A DNA stretch of 30,694 bases from an uncultured Clostridia bacterium (GCA_937898625.1 CALEJF010000013.1:1-30694), one strand, 5' to 3'. Shown: positions 7,814-16,442, counted from the stretch's first letter. The notes: generated by a model not told the origin, from the sequence alone. Program-made: numbers and translations.

Positions 7814-9175
7814 TTATAGCGTTACTCCGTCTTTGAAAATTGCTATTTCACGGTATCCATTCTCTTCGCTTTTTGTTTTGTTACCATTTGAGATTTGTAA
7901 AATGAGATTGAACAATTCCTCGTCACTGCATTTTTGTGCATCAAAATCTATCCAATGCTTTTTCTTTTCGGCAAGGGAAGAATTAGTTGCAATTTTAATT
8001 GTAGGTATGGGTGCACCCAGTGGTGTACCTCTACCCGTAGTAAAAAGAATAAGATGACAACCAACAGCGGTGAGATTTGTTATTGCAACTAAATCATTAC
8101 CGGGACCATTTAAGAGATTTAAGCCCGTTTTTGTGACGATTTCACCATAATCAAGCACATCAACAACAGGTGCAGTCCCGCCCTTTTGCACGCAACCTAA
8201 AGATTTTTCTTCCAGTGTGGTTATTCCGCCCTCTTTATTACCCGGCGAGGGGTTTTCACTAACCGGTTGATTATGAGCAATAAAATATTTTTTATAATCA
8301 TTAATAAGTTCAACAGTTCGACTAAAAACCTTTTCATTTATGCAACGATTCATAAGGATTTGCTCTGCACCAAACATTTCGGGAACTTCCGTTAACACCG
8401 CAGAACCACCCATAGAAACGAGTCGGTCTGTAATTTTACCGCAAAGAGGGTTGGCTGTAATACCCGAAAATCCGTCACTACCGCCACATTTAAGACCGAT
8501 TTTCAGCTTACTTATAGGCACTTCTGTTTTTTCGTCTTTTGCTGCAATCAATTTAAGTTCGTTAATAATCTTAACACCCTCGACGATTTCATCCCCACAA
8601 TCTTGTGCATTCAAAAAGTGAATTCGTTCTTCATTGTATTCACCGAGAATTCTTTTCAGTTCTGTTATATTATTGTTCTCGCAACCAAGACCTAAAACAA
8701 GCACACCACCTGCGTTTGGGTGCTTAATGAGTCCACATATTATTTTTTGTGTTCGCTCGTGGTCGCCACCAAGCTGACTGCAACCACAAGGGTGAGTAAA
8801 AGCAAAAGCACCTGTGAGTTTAGCAAGTTTTTCTGCAGTTTTATTGACACAGCCCACGGTGGGAATTATCCATATATCGTTTCTTATGCCTATATCACCA
8901 TTTTTGCGGATATAGGCTTTTATTGTGTACGGATTTTGTTCTTCAGGGAACTTAAAATTTGGATTATATGAATATTCTTGCGTTCCTGAAAGTGCAGTTT
9001 TCATATTGTGCGAATGAATATGCTCGTCTTTATTTATGTTTTCTGTAGCGATACCAATTTTAAAGCCGTATTTAATTATTTTTTCACCGTTTGTAATATC
9101 TCTTACCGCATACTTATGTCCATTTTCAAGATTAACTTTAACATTGTCAGCGGAATGAATCAAGACATAGCCCAT
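7814..9175 (-). CDS. uxaA: Altronate dehydratase
   Basis: Converts D-altronate to 2-keto-3-deoxygluconate in galacturonate breakdown, in the cytoplasm. The 453-residue protein starts MGYVLIHSADNVKV at ATG 9175, where GGGAGG is well placed. An N-terminal SAF domain (about residues 1-80, HSADNVKV to HSHNMKT) precedes the large altronate/galactarate dehydratase domain. Conserved pieces are THPCGCSQLGGDHERT, LGLGCENN, KCGGSDGFSGITANP and TTGRGTPLGAP. The start overlaps the uxaB stop by 16 bases, so it is the third gene of the GH28-uxaB-uxaA operon. Galactarate dehydratase is the main alternative, but the partner reductase favours altronate. Confidence 0.9.
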   Translation of the reverse strand: MGYVLIHSADNVKVNLENGHKYAVRDITNGEKIIKYGFKIGIATENINKDEHIHSHNMKTALSGTQEYSYNPNFKFPEEQNPYTIKAYIRKNGDIGIRNDIWIIPTVGCVNKTAEKLAKLTGAFAFTHPCGCSQLGGDHERTQKIICGLIKHPNAGGVLVLGLGCENNNITELKRILGEYNEERIHFLNAQDCGDEIVEGVKIINELKLIAAKDEKTEVPISKLKIGLKCGGSDGFSGITANPLCGKITDRLVSMGGSAVLTEVPEMFGAEQILMNRCINEKVFSRTVELINDYKKYFIAHNQPVSENPSPGNKEGGITTLEEKSLGCVQKGGTAPVVDVLDYGEIVTKTGLNLLNGPGNDLVAITNLTAVGCHLILFTTGRGTPLGAPIPTIKIATNSSLAEKKKHWIDFDAQKCSDEELFNLILQISNGNKTKSEENGYREIAIFKDGVTL

Positions 9176-10485
9176 TTTAATGCCTCCCTTATTCCATCTG
9201 CGTGTATTCTTTCGATACTTTCGGTTACAAGTTCTGTCATTTGGATTAAATTTACGCCCCAAAGCTCTGTATTTGAAAGAATATCAGTAATATTGTTTTC
9301 TTTTATGATTTTGATGAATTTTTCATTGTCCTGTGGTTCATTAGTTTTGTAATATTCGACAAGGCATGCAAGAGAAAACACCAGTGGCTTTGGCAATTCA
9401 CTTTCTGTATTTAAGTATTCAAGAATTGTGGGAAGAACTCTTACTGAAAACTTGCTTACAGAATTAAGTGATATGGACTTCCACATATGCTTTATATATG
9501 GATTTGAAAAGCGTTCAATAACCGATTTTGCAAAAGCGAGGCTTTCATCGGTTTTACCAAGAGTAGGAAGAATATATTCAAAAAGGCACAAATTGAGATA
9601 ATCTTTTAACTGCTTATCTTCAATGCTGTCTTTTACCGTTTCAAATTCGCAAAGAAGTGACGGAAAAACAAGCGAGGTGTGAGCACCATTAAGAATACGC
9701 ACCTTCATTTTTTTGTATGGTGACACATCATTGGTCCATATTACATTGATGCCTGCTTTTTTTTGCGGTAGTTCGTTTTCAAAATTACCTTCAATTACCC
9801 AAAGGTGAAATGGTTCAGCGGTATTGAGAAGTTTGTCGTCATAACCAATGATTTCGCCCAGTTCATCTGCTTCGTCTTTCGGGTAGCCTGTTACAATGCG
9901 GTCAACAAGAGTGTTGCAGAAGATATTTTCATTTTCTATCCACTTTATAAAATCCACATTGAGCTTCCATAACCTTGCATATTGGAGTACGCATTTTTTG
10001 AGTTCGTCGCCATTATCATCAATAAGCTCGCAGGGGAAAATTACAAACCCGTCAAGACCCATTTCAAATCGGTGATACAAAAGCTGTGTAAGTTTACCGG
10101 GGAATGAAAGTGCGGGTTTATCACCAAAAGCACAGCTTTCATCAAACTCAATGCCTGCCTCGGTTGTGTTTGAGATAATAAATCTCATTTGGGAATTTTC
10201 GGCTAATTTAAGATACTCTTCAAAATCAGTATAAGGGTCAATGCCTCGACTAACGGATTTTATTTCGGTATGGTCACAAAATTCTCTGCCATTTACAATT
10301 CCACGTAAAAACAGATTATACTTACCATTTTGCTCATTGATTATTTGCGTTTTACCATTCTTTGTTGGTTGAACAATGACAATTTTACCATCATATAAAC
10401 CTTTTTCGTTAAGAATGTGTATAAAATGGTCGGCAAAACCACGAAGAAAATTACCACTACCGAATTGTATAATTGTTTCTTTCAT
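9160..10485 (-). CDS. uxaB: Tagaturonate reductase
   Basis: NAD-dependent reduction of D-tagaturonate to D-altronate, the step before UxaA. The 441-residue protein is of the mannitol dehydrogenase family. The Rossmann opening IIQFGSGNFLRGF is at residues 4-16, and the family's catalytic Lys-Asn-His arrangement appears in KVRILNGAHTSL. The start MKETIIQF at 10485 lies just after the GH28 stop (4-base gap), so the two genes are probably coupled; the ribosome site is weak. Mannonate or fructuronate reductase are related possibilities, but pairing with uxaA and a GH28 gene makes tagaturonate the best call. Confidence 0.87.
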   Translation of the reverse strand: MKETIIQFGSGNFLRGFADHFIHILNEKGLYDGKIVIVQPTKNGKTQIINEQNGKYNLFLRGIVNGREFCDHTEIKSVSRGIDPYTDFEEYLKLAENSQMRFIISNTTEAGIEFDESCAFGDKPALSFPGKLTQLLYHRFEMGLDGFVIFPCELIDDNGDELKKCVLQYARLWKLNVDFIKWIENENIFCNTLVDRIVTGYPKDEADELGEIIGYDDKLLNTAEPFHLWVIEGNFENELPQKKAGINVIWTNDVSPYKKMKVRILNGAHTSLVFPSLLCEFETVKDSIEDKQLKDYLNLCLFEYILPTLGKTDESLAFAKSVIERFSNPYIKHMWKSISLNSVSKFSVRVLPTILEYLNTESELPKPLVFSLACLVEYYKTNEPQDNEKFIKIIKENNITDILSNTELWGVNLIQMTELVTESIERIHADGIREALKWAMS

Positions 10486-10489
10486 TTTA

Positions 10490-12037
10490 TCACTTACAAT
10501 CAATAAATATTTTTTCTTTACGCCAACTGTTTTTTGTGCCGTTACAGTTAAAACTTTCAATCATAAGATTTCTGCAATGTCTTGCCCAAATACCATAAGC
10601 AGGCAGATTTCTAAATCTCCAGCATTCAGGATATTCCTTGGCATATTCGGGAATAAAAAGTCGTTTGTCGTAAACTTCTATAGTATCACGGTATGTTATA
10701 TTAAAGTTGCGAAGAGTTATATTTTTGCAGTATTTTGTTATGAATTTCTGTCTGTAGCCGGCAATAATGACAGGAAGTTCAACATTCGTTGCTGTAATGT
10801 TTTCAACAGTTACATTGTAAAGCTCGCTTTTTCCGTCAAAAGTTCCTTTACTTACAGGCTCATCATTTGCATTAGTTTTAATAATTTCAGTTTTATTTGC
10901 TGTAGCGGAAGTGACAACGGCGGCTCTGTTTCGATTGCCCAAACGGATAAACAGCGGACAGGTACAGCGATTCATAATTATATTGCGTATAGTTATGTCG
11001 TGTACTCTTGAACCGTCGCAGGCTTCAATTGATACACCTGAAACTGCACCGGGGTATAAATCCGTCATAAAAAATGAGCAGTTTTCAACAGTTACATCAT
11101 AAATATCATAGGTTGTTTCAGTACCAATTTTAAAGCAGTTTGTTCTCGACATTACTTCACAGTTTTTGACTGTTATGCTGTGCATTTCCTTTTCACAACC
11201 ACACCATACTGCATTTTTGAGAACAATTCCGTCATCGGCGGTGGACACAAAACAGTGGTTAATTTCAACATTACTGCTTCCTGCAATATCAAAGCCGTCA
11301 GAGTTTGCCACATTTCTGTTGTTCCATATAACCGTATCGGTAATCTTAACTCCGTCACACATAAGCATCTTATAAGTCCACCAAGGTGAATCTTCAAAAA
11401 TAATATTATGTATCTTTACATTACGACATTTCTCTGTCAAAAGAATAGAACCGTATTTTGATTTGTGAGCAAAACGAAGTTGTGCTCTGTAATCCTGACG
11501 CATTTTTATTACATCAATAACAGGTGCAGGCGAAAAATTGTTTTCGCTCACAGGCTTAAGACCGAAAAGTGTGCCGTTGCCGATTATCTTACCTCCTCCG
11601 GTTATGCTAATGTTCTCGCAATCTTTTGCATAAATCAGAGCATTATGCTCATATCCTTTACCTGTGGTATTGGCAGAAAGAACACTGTTTTTTTCAATGA
11701 ATAAGGTGGTATTCGAATGAAGATAAATAGTCCTGACAACAAAAATACCGCCTGCAACCAAAACAGTACCACCGCCGTTTTTATGACATTCATCAAGTGC
11801 TTTCTGTATAGCCTTTGTATTTTCAATGTCTGATTTTCCTGTTTCAGCACCGAAGTTTCTGATGTCAAAACATTTTGCAAGCAACTGTTGATTGAAGTCT
11901 ATATACTTTTCAATCGGGTAATATAATGAATAATCTCCGTCTCGCACTTCGGTGTACGGTTTACCCTCGGTTACTCTTAAATCCTTACCGAAAAGCAAGG
12001 TGTTAAGCTTGTCTTTTATCGTTCGTTTGGTTTTCAT
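10490..12037 (-). CDS. GH28 polygalacturonase-like glycoside hydrolase
   Basis: A right-handed beta-helix pectin hydrolase of family GH28, 515 residues. It begins with a pectate-lyase-like opening (CFDIRNFGAE, about residue 56). GH28 acid motifs follow as NSDGFD (near residue 246) and TADDG (near 267). The usual GHG motif position reads KIGTET instead, so the histidine is missing. No signal peptide is visible, which suggests a cytoplasmic enzyme acting on imported pectin oligosaccharides to release galacturonate for UxaB and UxaA. First gene of the operon. The exact substrate (oligogalacturonate, unsaturated or rhamnogalacturonan-derived) cannot be told. Confidence 0.85.
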   Translation of the reverse strand: MKTKRTIKDKLNTLLFGKDLRVTEGKPYTEVRDGDYSLYYPIEKYIDFNQQLLAKCFDIRNFGAETGKSDIENTKAIQKALDECHKNGGGTVLVAGGIFVVRTIYLHSNTTLFIEKNSVLSANTTGKGYEHNALIYAKDCENISITGGGKIIGNGTLFGLKPVSENNFSPAPVIDVIKMRQDYRAQLRFAHKSKYGSILLTEKCRNVKIHNIIFEDSPWWTYKMLMCDGVKITDTVIWNNRNVANSDGFDIAGSSNVEINHCFVSTADDGIVLKNAVWCGCEKEMHSITVKNCEVMSRTNCFKIGTETTYDIYDVTVENCSFFMTDLYPGAVSGVSIEACDGSRVHDITIRNIIMNRCTCPLFIRLGNRNRAAVVTSATANKTEIIKTNANDEPVSKGTFDGKSELYNVTVENITATNVELPVIIAGYRQKFITKYCKNITLRNFNITYRDTIEVYDKRLFIPEYAKEYPECWRFRNLPAYGIWARHCRNLMIESFNCNGTKNSWRKEKIFIDCK

Positions 12038-12120
12038 TTTTTATTTTGACTCCTGAGATTATTTTTTAACTTCATATTATCATATCGAAAAGATAAAGTA
12101 AATTAAAACTGTTGTGATTA

Positions 12121-12149
12121 TTGAAAATTTTGATTATTTATGCTATCAT
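12121..12149 (+). promoter_or_regulatory. Promoter of the GH43-like gene
   Basis: TTGAAA at 12121-12126, a 17-base spacer and TATCAT at 12144-12149 preceded by TGC (extended -10). It lies in the 135-base divergent region between the GH28 operon and the GH43-like gene. A minus-strand promoter for GH28 must also be here, but only weak matches are seen (GATAAT near 12080). Confidence 0.55.
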
Positions 12150-12172
12150 TCATAATAATTGAGGTGATAATA

Positions 12173-13009
12173 ATGCTTATATTTGAGCAGACAAGAGAAT
12201 ACTCTTACCGTGACCCCGCAGCTTTCCTTGAGAATGGTAAAATATATCTGTTTTTCACTTTGGTGGAGAATACAGAGGATAATCAATTTTTTTATATTGC
12301 ACAGAGTGAAAGTTGTGACTTCATAAAATGGACTAAACCAACAATTCTCACAGAAAAGGATAATATGAAAAATTATTCTTCTCCGGGTAATGTCTTAAAG
12401 TATAATGGTTGTTATTATCTCACTTTGCAGAGCTATCCTCGTGAAAAAGGACAAATTTACGGGAACGAAAAATCAAGAATATTTACTATGAAAAGCAAGG
12501 ATTTAACCCATTGGGATAAACCTGTTTTGCTCAAAGTTAAGGGTTATATTCCCGAAAATGAAATGGGTAGAATGATTGACCCATATATTCTTGAAGATGA
12601 TGGTAATTTTATATGCTTTTTTAAACAAAACGGTGTTTCGTTCAGCACATCAACCGATTTAATAAATTGGCAGTTTCAAGGCTGTACCGAATGTGGTGAG
12701 AATGTATGCGTAATAAAAGAAAACGATGAATATATAATTTTTAATTCGCCACAAAACGGAATAAATATAATGTCAACAAAGGATTTTATGACCTTTACCA
12801 ATGTCGAAACACTTTATCTTAATCAAAAGGATAAGCCTTGGGCAAAGGATAGAATTACTGCAGGGTTTGTTTTGGATATTTTAACTTTGAATTTGCCATA
12901 TAAGTATGCAATGTTTTATCATGGCGATAATGAAGATAACTATCTTTTCGGTGCATCATTGGCGGTCTCTTTTGCTGACGATTTTACTAATTGGACAGAT
13001 TCAATATAA
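12173..13009 (+). CDS. Glycoside hydrolase family 43-like protein
   Basis: A 278-residue protein with the repeated blade pattern of five-bladed propeller glycosidases. The early SYRDPAAFLENGKIYLFFT carries the candidate catalytic Asp14, and GRMIDPYILEDDGNFICFF resembles the second conserved Asp block. Blade-like DLTHWDKP, DLINWQFQ and DFTNWTDS recur. The start is ATG 12173, seven-base GAGGTGA upstream. No signal peptide, so probably cytoplasmic. It is transcribed divergently from the uronate operon and may trim arabinose or galactose from pectin side chains; the substrate is inferred only from context. GH32/68 or GH130-like propellers are alternatives. Confidence 0.65.
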   Translation: MLIFEQTREYSYRDPAAFLENGKIYLFFTLVENTEDNQFFYIAQSESCDFIKWTKPTILTEKDNMKNYSSPGNVLKYNGCYYLTLQSYPREKGQIYGNEKSRIFTMKSKDLTHWDKPVLLKVKGYIPENEMGRMIDPYILEDDGNFICFFKQNGVSFSTSTDLINWQFQGCTECGENVCVIKENDEYIIFNSPQNGINIMSTKDFMTFTNVETLYLNQKDKPWAKDRITAGFVLDILTLNLPYKYAMFYHGDNEDNYLFGASLAVSFADDFTNWTDSI

Positions 13010-13019
13010 CAACAATAAA

Positions 13020-13054
13020 GGCGGTAAGTGAACTCTTGCCGCCATTTTATTTTG
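13020..13054. terminator. Bidirectional terminator between convergent genes
   Basis: GGCGGTAAG (13020-13028) pairs with CTTGCCGCC (13035-13043), followed by ATTTTATTTT on the plus strand and by TTTATTGTTG on the minus strand. It ends the GH43-like gene and probably also the minus-strand gene at 13077. Confidence 0.75.
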
Positions 13055-13076
13055 GCACGTCGCACCGAAAAAGATA

Positions 13077-14030
13077 TCACTTGTCAAGTTGATATATATA
13101 ATCGTTATACGTGTAATAATCTTTACTTTGCGGACTGTATTCATCGCAATTATCCGCAACACTTTTTACTTTTTCATATATCTTATATGCTTCGCTGTTA
13201 TCAAACAAATTGCACATATCTTCTTTTGAATTAACAGTTAAACCTTTTGTGCAAAAAAGTTTCCCCGGCTCATTTCCGTAAGGGCACATATTCCCGTGTC
13301 GGCAAGTCATACAACATTTCAGTAATACACCGTCAGGCAACTGCTTTTGCACATTAGCGAAAGCATCCACCCATAAATAATCTTTACCTTGTCCCCAAAG
13401 TTGTTCACCGTTATATTTTACGCCAACACTGACGGTAGGGCCTTTTTCAAGTTTCCCCTGAAAATATGTATCTTCTTCGTGATATACAATGTGTATTTCT
13501 GTTTCTTCCTCACCTGCAGGAGTAATTAGGTATCCTTTATGGATATATTGTTTATGTAACTCATACCATGCTTTTTTGCAATATTCATCCCATTCAACAA
13601 AAACTTCATCAAAAGCAAATGTTACAAAAAAACAAGTTTGAGCGCAGGTGCTTAATTCTATATGCGTTTTATTTCCTTTTTTGCAGATATCAATACAGTT
13701 GATTGTAATTCCTTTTTTAATTTCATTCAAAAGATGTTTTTCGGCTTTTTCACCATTATAAACTATTTGAGGTTCATCCGTGTACCAATTTCCGTCATCA
13801 TCTACTTTATATGCTCTCATAGGTTCAAAGGAGATTGTCTGAATTCCGTAAAAAGAAATGTTTGCAAAATCGATTTCCATATCACAATTATAAGGGTTCT
13901 CTTTGGCATTTTCGTGGATATTTAAATGCTTTACGGAAACAACCAGATTGTTGTTATCAAAACTTGTGAATGAGAATTCAGCATCGTGAAATTCAAATAA
14001 GCTTAATTGATTTTCAACGCAGTATTTCAT
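13077..14030 (-). CDS. Hypothetical protein with C-terminal cysteine cluster
   Basis: A 317-residue protein I do not recognise with confidence. The N-terminal part is beta-rich (FEFHDAEFSFTSF; residues 10-60), a style seen in some immunity-like proteins. The middle is acidic with many aromatic residues. Near residues 239-263 is CCMTCRHGNMCPYGN followed by GKLFC, a likely metal-binding cluster also found in uncharacterised Clostridia proteins. No signal peptide or membrane helix. It is a single gene with a promoter overlapped by three ACTTGCAT half sites. An AGGTGG site is about 6 bases before ATG 14030. Function unknown. Confidence 0.7.
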   Translation of the reverse strand: MKYCVENQLSLFEFHDAEFSFTSFDNNNLVVSVKHLNIHENAKENPYNCDMEIDFANISFYGIQTISFEPMRAYKVDDDGNWYTDEPQIVYNGEKAEKHLLNEIKKGITINCIDICKKGNKTHIELSTCAQTCFFVTFAFDEVFVEWDEYCKKAWYELHKQYIHKGYLITPAGEEETEIHIVYHEEDTYFQGKLEKGPTVSVGVKYNGEQLWGQGKDYLWVDAFANVQKQLPDGVLLKCCMTCRHGNMCPYGNEPGKLFCTKGLTVNSKEDMCNLFDNSEAYKIYEKVKSVADNCDEYSPQSKDYYTYNDYIYQLDK

Positions 14031-14056
14031 AACATCATAACCACCTTTCCAATGAG

Positions 14057-14084
14057 ATTATAACATCATGAAAAGAAAATGCAA
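14057..14084 (-). promoter_or_regulatory. Promoter of the Cys-cluster gene
   Basis: On the minus strand TTGCAT (14079-14084), a 16-base spacer and a perfect TATAAT (14057-14062). The -35 box is part of the first operator half site. Confidence 0.6.
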
Positions 14085-14110
14085 GTTTTTGACTTGCATC
14101 TGACTTGCAT
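14079..14110. promoter_or_regulatory. Operator-like cluster of three ACTTGCAT half sites
   Basis: ATGCAAGT at 14079-14086, then ACTTGCAT at 14092-14099 and 14103-14110. The first two form an inverted repeat; the last two are direct repeats 11 bases apart. They cover the -35 of the leftward promoter and lie inside a possible rightward promoter (TTGACT 14089-14094, TATACT 14113-14118, 18-base spacer). A repressor binding here could control both directions. The regulator is unknown. Confidence 0.5.
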
Positions 14111-14170
14111 TTTATACTGTTTTACAAAGATTCTCACAAAACAACAAAATAAAAACCTTTCTTTCATAAT

Positions 14171-14204
14171 TAAAAATGAAAACAGCCACCATAAAGGTGA
14201 CTGT
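14171..14204 (-). terminator. Minus-strand terminator hairpin of short-form repeat C
   Basis: ACAGCCACC (14182-14190) pairs with GGTGACTGT (14196-14204) with one mismatch; on the minus strand TTTTCATTTTT follows. It takes the same place as the GAGGCTCT hairpin of copy B but has an unrelated sequence. No minus-strand gene lies immediately upstream of it. Confidence 0.6.
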
Positions 14205-14266
14205 ACTCATTTCTGGCATTAACTACGCTATTTGATACAATTCGTCATTTTTGAGATAGCGTTGCA
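14205..14266 (-). repeat. Short-form structured repeat, copy C
   Basis: The 54-base core at 14213-14266 has one difference from copy A. On the minus strand ACGCTAT and ATAGCGT form a seven-pair stem. It ends three bases before the promoter block of the zinc-ribbon nuclease gene and marks the left edge of that two-gene module. Confidence 0.8.
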
Positions 14267-14275
14267 GTAAAACTG

Positions 14276-14303
14276 TTGCTTTTTGTTGTGTGGGTGGTAT
14301 AAT
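14276..14303 (+). promoter_or_regulatory. Promoter of the zinc-ribbon nuclease gene
   Basis: TTGCTT at 14276-14281, a 16-base spacer and TATAAT at 14298-14303. It belongs to a 35-base block (14269-14303) that recurs before the RES gene (16436-16471). Predicted transcription start is near 14310, giving a very short leader. Confidence 0.65.
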
Positions 14304-14327
14304 TGTTTTAGAAAGATGGTGAGCGTT

Positions 14328-16412
14328 GTGGCTGAAAAGAAAGAAAAGAGATATGTGAGCGATAATGCTCAACTTATGGCTGAGTGGGATTGGGAAAGGA
14401 ACGAAGATGTTGAACCATCGCAAGTAACCCTTGGTAGCGGAAAGAAAGTATGGTGGAAATGTGGTAAAGGACATGAATGGCAAGCGGCTTGTTACAGTCG
14501 CATTGCTGGGAATCAATGTCCTATTTGCTCTGGAAGAAAAGTGCTTGTCGGATATAATGATTTATCTACACTTGCGCCTGAAATCGCTTTGCAATGGCAT
14601 CCCTCGAAAAACAGCGATTTTGCCCCCAAAGACGTTACTATAAATAGTCATCGCAAAGCATGGTGGCTTGGCCCCTGTGGGCATGAATGGCAAGCGAGTA
14701 TAGCGGATAGAAATAATGGGCGCGGATGTCCATATTGTTCGAGCAAAAAAGTTTTAAGGGGCTATAATGATTTGCAAACGGTTAATCCAACTTTAGCGAA
14801 AGAATGGGATTATGAAAAAAACAATGGATTAACTCCTGCGGATGTAATGCCCAATAGTGGGCAAAAAGTCTGGTGGATATGTCAAGATGGTCACGAGTGG
14901 CAAGCAACAATAGGTAGCAGAAACGGTGGACGTGGTTGTCCACATTGTTCAGGATACTATGTCGTTAAAGGTGAAAATGACCTAGAAACAGTTAATCCAA
15001 CATTAGCAAAAGAATGGAATTATGAAAGAAACAACGGATTAACACCTATTGATGTAATGCCCAATAGTGATAAGAAAGCATGGTGGAAATGTAGCAAAGG
15101 GCATGAGTGGCAGGCATCAATAAACAGCAGAAACGGTGGACATGGTTGTCCGTATTGTTCAGGATATTATGTCATTAAAGGTCAAAACGATCTACAAACG
15201 GTAAATCCTACTTTGGCAAAAGAATGGCATTATGAAAAAAACAATGGGTTGACTCCTGCGGATGTAACACCTAATAGTGATAAAAAAATATGGTGGAAGT
15301 GTAAAAAAGGGCACGAGTGGCAAGCAACAATAGGTAGTAGAAATAGAAGAAATGGATGCCCTATTTGCAGTTCTGAGCAAAGGACTTCATTTCCTGAATA
15401 TGCGATTGTTTATTATCTTAAAAAATATGGCTTAGAAGTTAAACACTCATACAGAGAGAATGGTTATGAGTTAGACATTTATATTCCATCCAAAAAAGTA
15501 GCCATTGAATATGATGGGTATTTTTGGCACCAGAACAAAACGAAACAAGATTTGATAAAAAACCGTAAGTGTGTAGATGATGGGATTAAACTATATCGAA
15601 TAAGAGAAGGACTACTACCTCTCAATGACAGTTCTATAGATTATGTTGTTCAAAGAAGCCAAAAAGATCTCTCAAAAATACTTGAACTTCTTTTAAGTGA
15701 AATCACCGAAACTAACGTAGATGTTGACATTAAAAGAGACAATATTGCCATAGAAAATCTGCGGGAATATTCAGAAAAGGAAACTTCCCTATTGTTTTCT
15801 AATCCAGAGATAGCGAAAGAGTGGAATTCCGAAAAGAACGGCAATTTAAAACCGGAACAATTTGCAGCAAACAGCCATAAAAAGGTTTGGTGGAAATGTT
15901 ACAAAGGGCATGAATGGCAAGCAACGATAAAAGACAGAAACAGTGGAAACGGATGCCCATATTGCTCAAGTAAAATAGTTTTAAAAGGATTTAATGATTT
16001 GCAAACAATCAATCCTACTTTAGCAAACGAGTGGAATTATGAAACAAATAACGGATTAACACCTGTGGACGTAATGCCCAATAGTGGACAAAAGGTCTGG
16101 TGGAAATGTAGCAAAGGACACGAGTGGCAAGCATCGATATCTGATAGAAATAGCGGACGTGGGTGTCCATATTGTGCAGGTAAAAGGATTTTAAAAGGTT
16201 ATAATGATTTACAAACGATTAACCCTGCATTAGCAAAAGAATGGAATTATGAAAAGAATGGCAATTTAAAACCAGAACATTTTGCACCGAATAGTCATAA
16301 AAAAGTATGGTGGAAGTGTGACAAAGGACATGAGTGGCAAGCAATTATAGGCAATCGGCACAAAGGAAACGGTTGCCCACAGTGTGCTAGGCAAAAACGG
16401 AAAACAACTTAA
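14328..16412 (+). CDS. Zinc-ribbon repeat protein (DUF4379) with PD-(D/E)XK nuclease domain
   Basis: A 694-residue protein of eight copies of a roughly 65-residue unit with WWKCxKGHEWQA and GCPYCS, giving C-H-CxxC zinc ligands (DUF4379 / PF14311 type). Five copies come first. A nuclease-like domain (about residues 350-470) follows, then three copies. In the nuclease part Glu357, Asp383, Glu394, Asp396 and His401 lie in FPEY, ELDIYIPSKK and IEYDGYFWH, resembling Vsr-like and phage homing endonucleases of the EDxHD type. GTG 14328 is chosen because GGTGAG (14318-14323) serves it; ATG 14316 is the alternative. Repeat 2 has an altered first ligand (WWLGPCGHEW). DNA recognition by the fingers and cleavage by the core is inferred; a defence role is likely but unproven. 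Confidence 0.8.
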   Translation: MAEKKEKRYVSDNAQLMAEWDWERNEDVEPSQVTLGSGKKVWWKCGKGHEWQAACYSRIAGNQCPICSGRKVLVGYNDLSTLAPEIALQWHPSKNSDFAPKDVTINSHRKAWWLGPCGHEWQASIADRNNGRGCPYCSSKKVLRGYNDLQTVNPTLAKEWDYEKNNGLTPADVMPNSGQKVWWICQDGHEWQATIGSRNGGRGCPHCSGYYVVKGENDLETVNPTLAKEWNYERNNGLTPIDVMPNSDKKAWWKCSKGHEWQASINSRNGGHGCPYCSGYYVIKGQNDLQTVNPTLAKEWHYEKNNGLTPADVTPNSDKKIWWKCKKGHEWQATIGSRNRRNGCPICSSEQRTSFPEYAIVYYLKKYGLEVKHSYRENGYELDIYIPSKKVAIEYDGYFWHQNKTKQDLIKNRKCVDDGIKLYRIREGLLPLNDSSIDYVVQRSQKDLSKILELLLSEITETNVDVDIKRDNIAIENLREYSEKETSLLFSNPEIAKEWNSEKNGNLKPEQFAANSHKKVWWKCYKGHEWQATIKDRNSGNGCPYCSSKIVLKGFNDLQTINPTLANEWNYETNNGLTPVDVMPNSGQKVWWKCSKGHEWQASISDRNSGRGCPYCAGKRILKGYNDLQTINPALAKEWNYEKNGNLKPEHFAPNSHKKVWWKCDKGHEWQAIIGNRHKGNGCPQCARQKRKTT

Positions 16413-16442
16413 TTTATAACATGAGAAACAGCCTGAAAACTG

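Noticed and set aside
10376..11011. A 211-codon open frame on the plus strand opposite the GH28 gene
   Set aside because: It is antisense to a gene with clear family motifs, has no ribosome site and its protein resembles nothing; it is a shadow frame.
14440..16390. Regularly spaced near-identical DNA that could suggest a CRISPR or satellite array
   Set aside because: The period is about 200 bases, in frame, and encodes the zinc-ribbon units; there are no short repeats with unique spacers.
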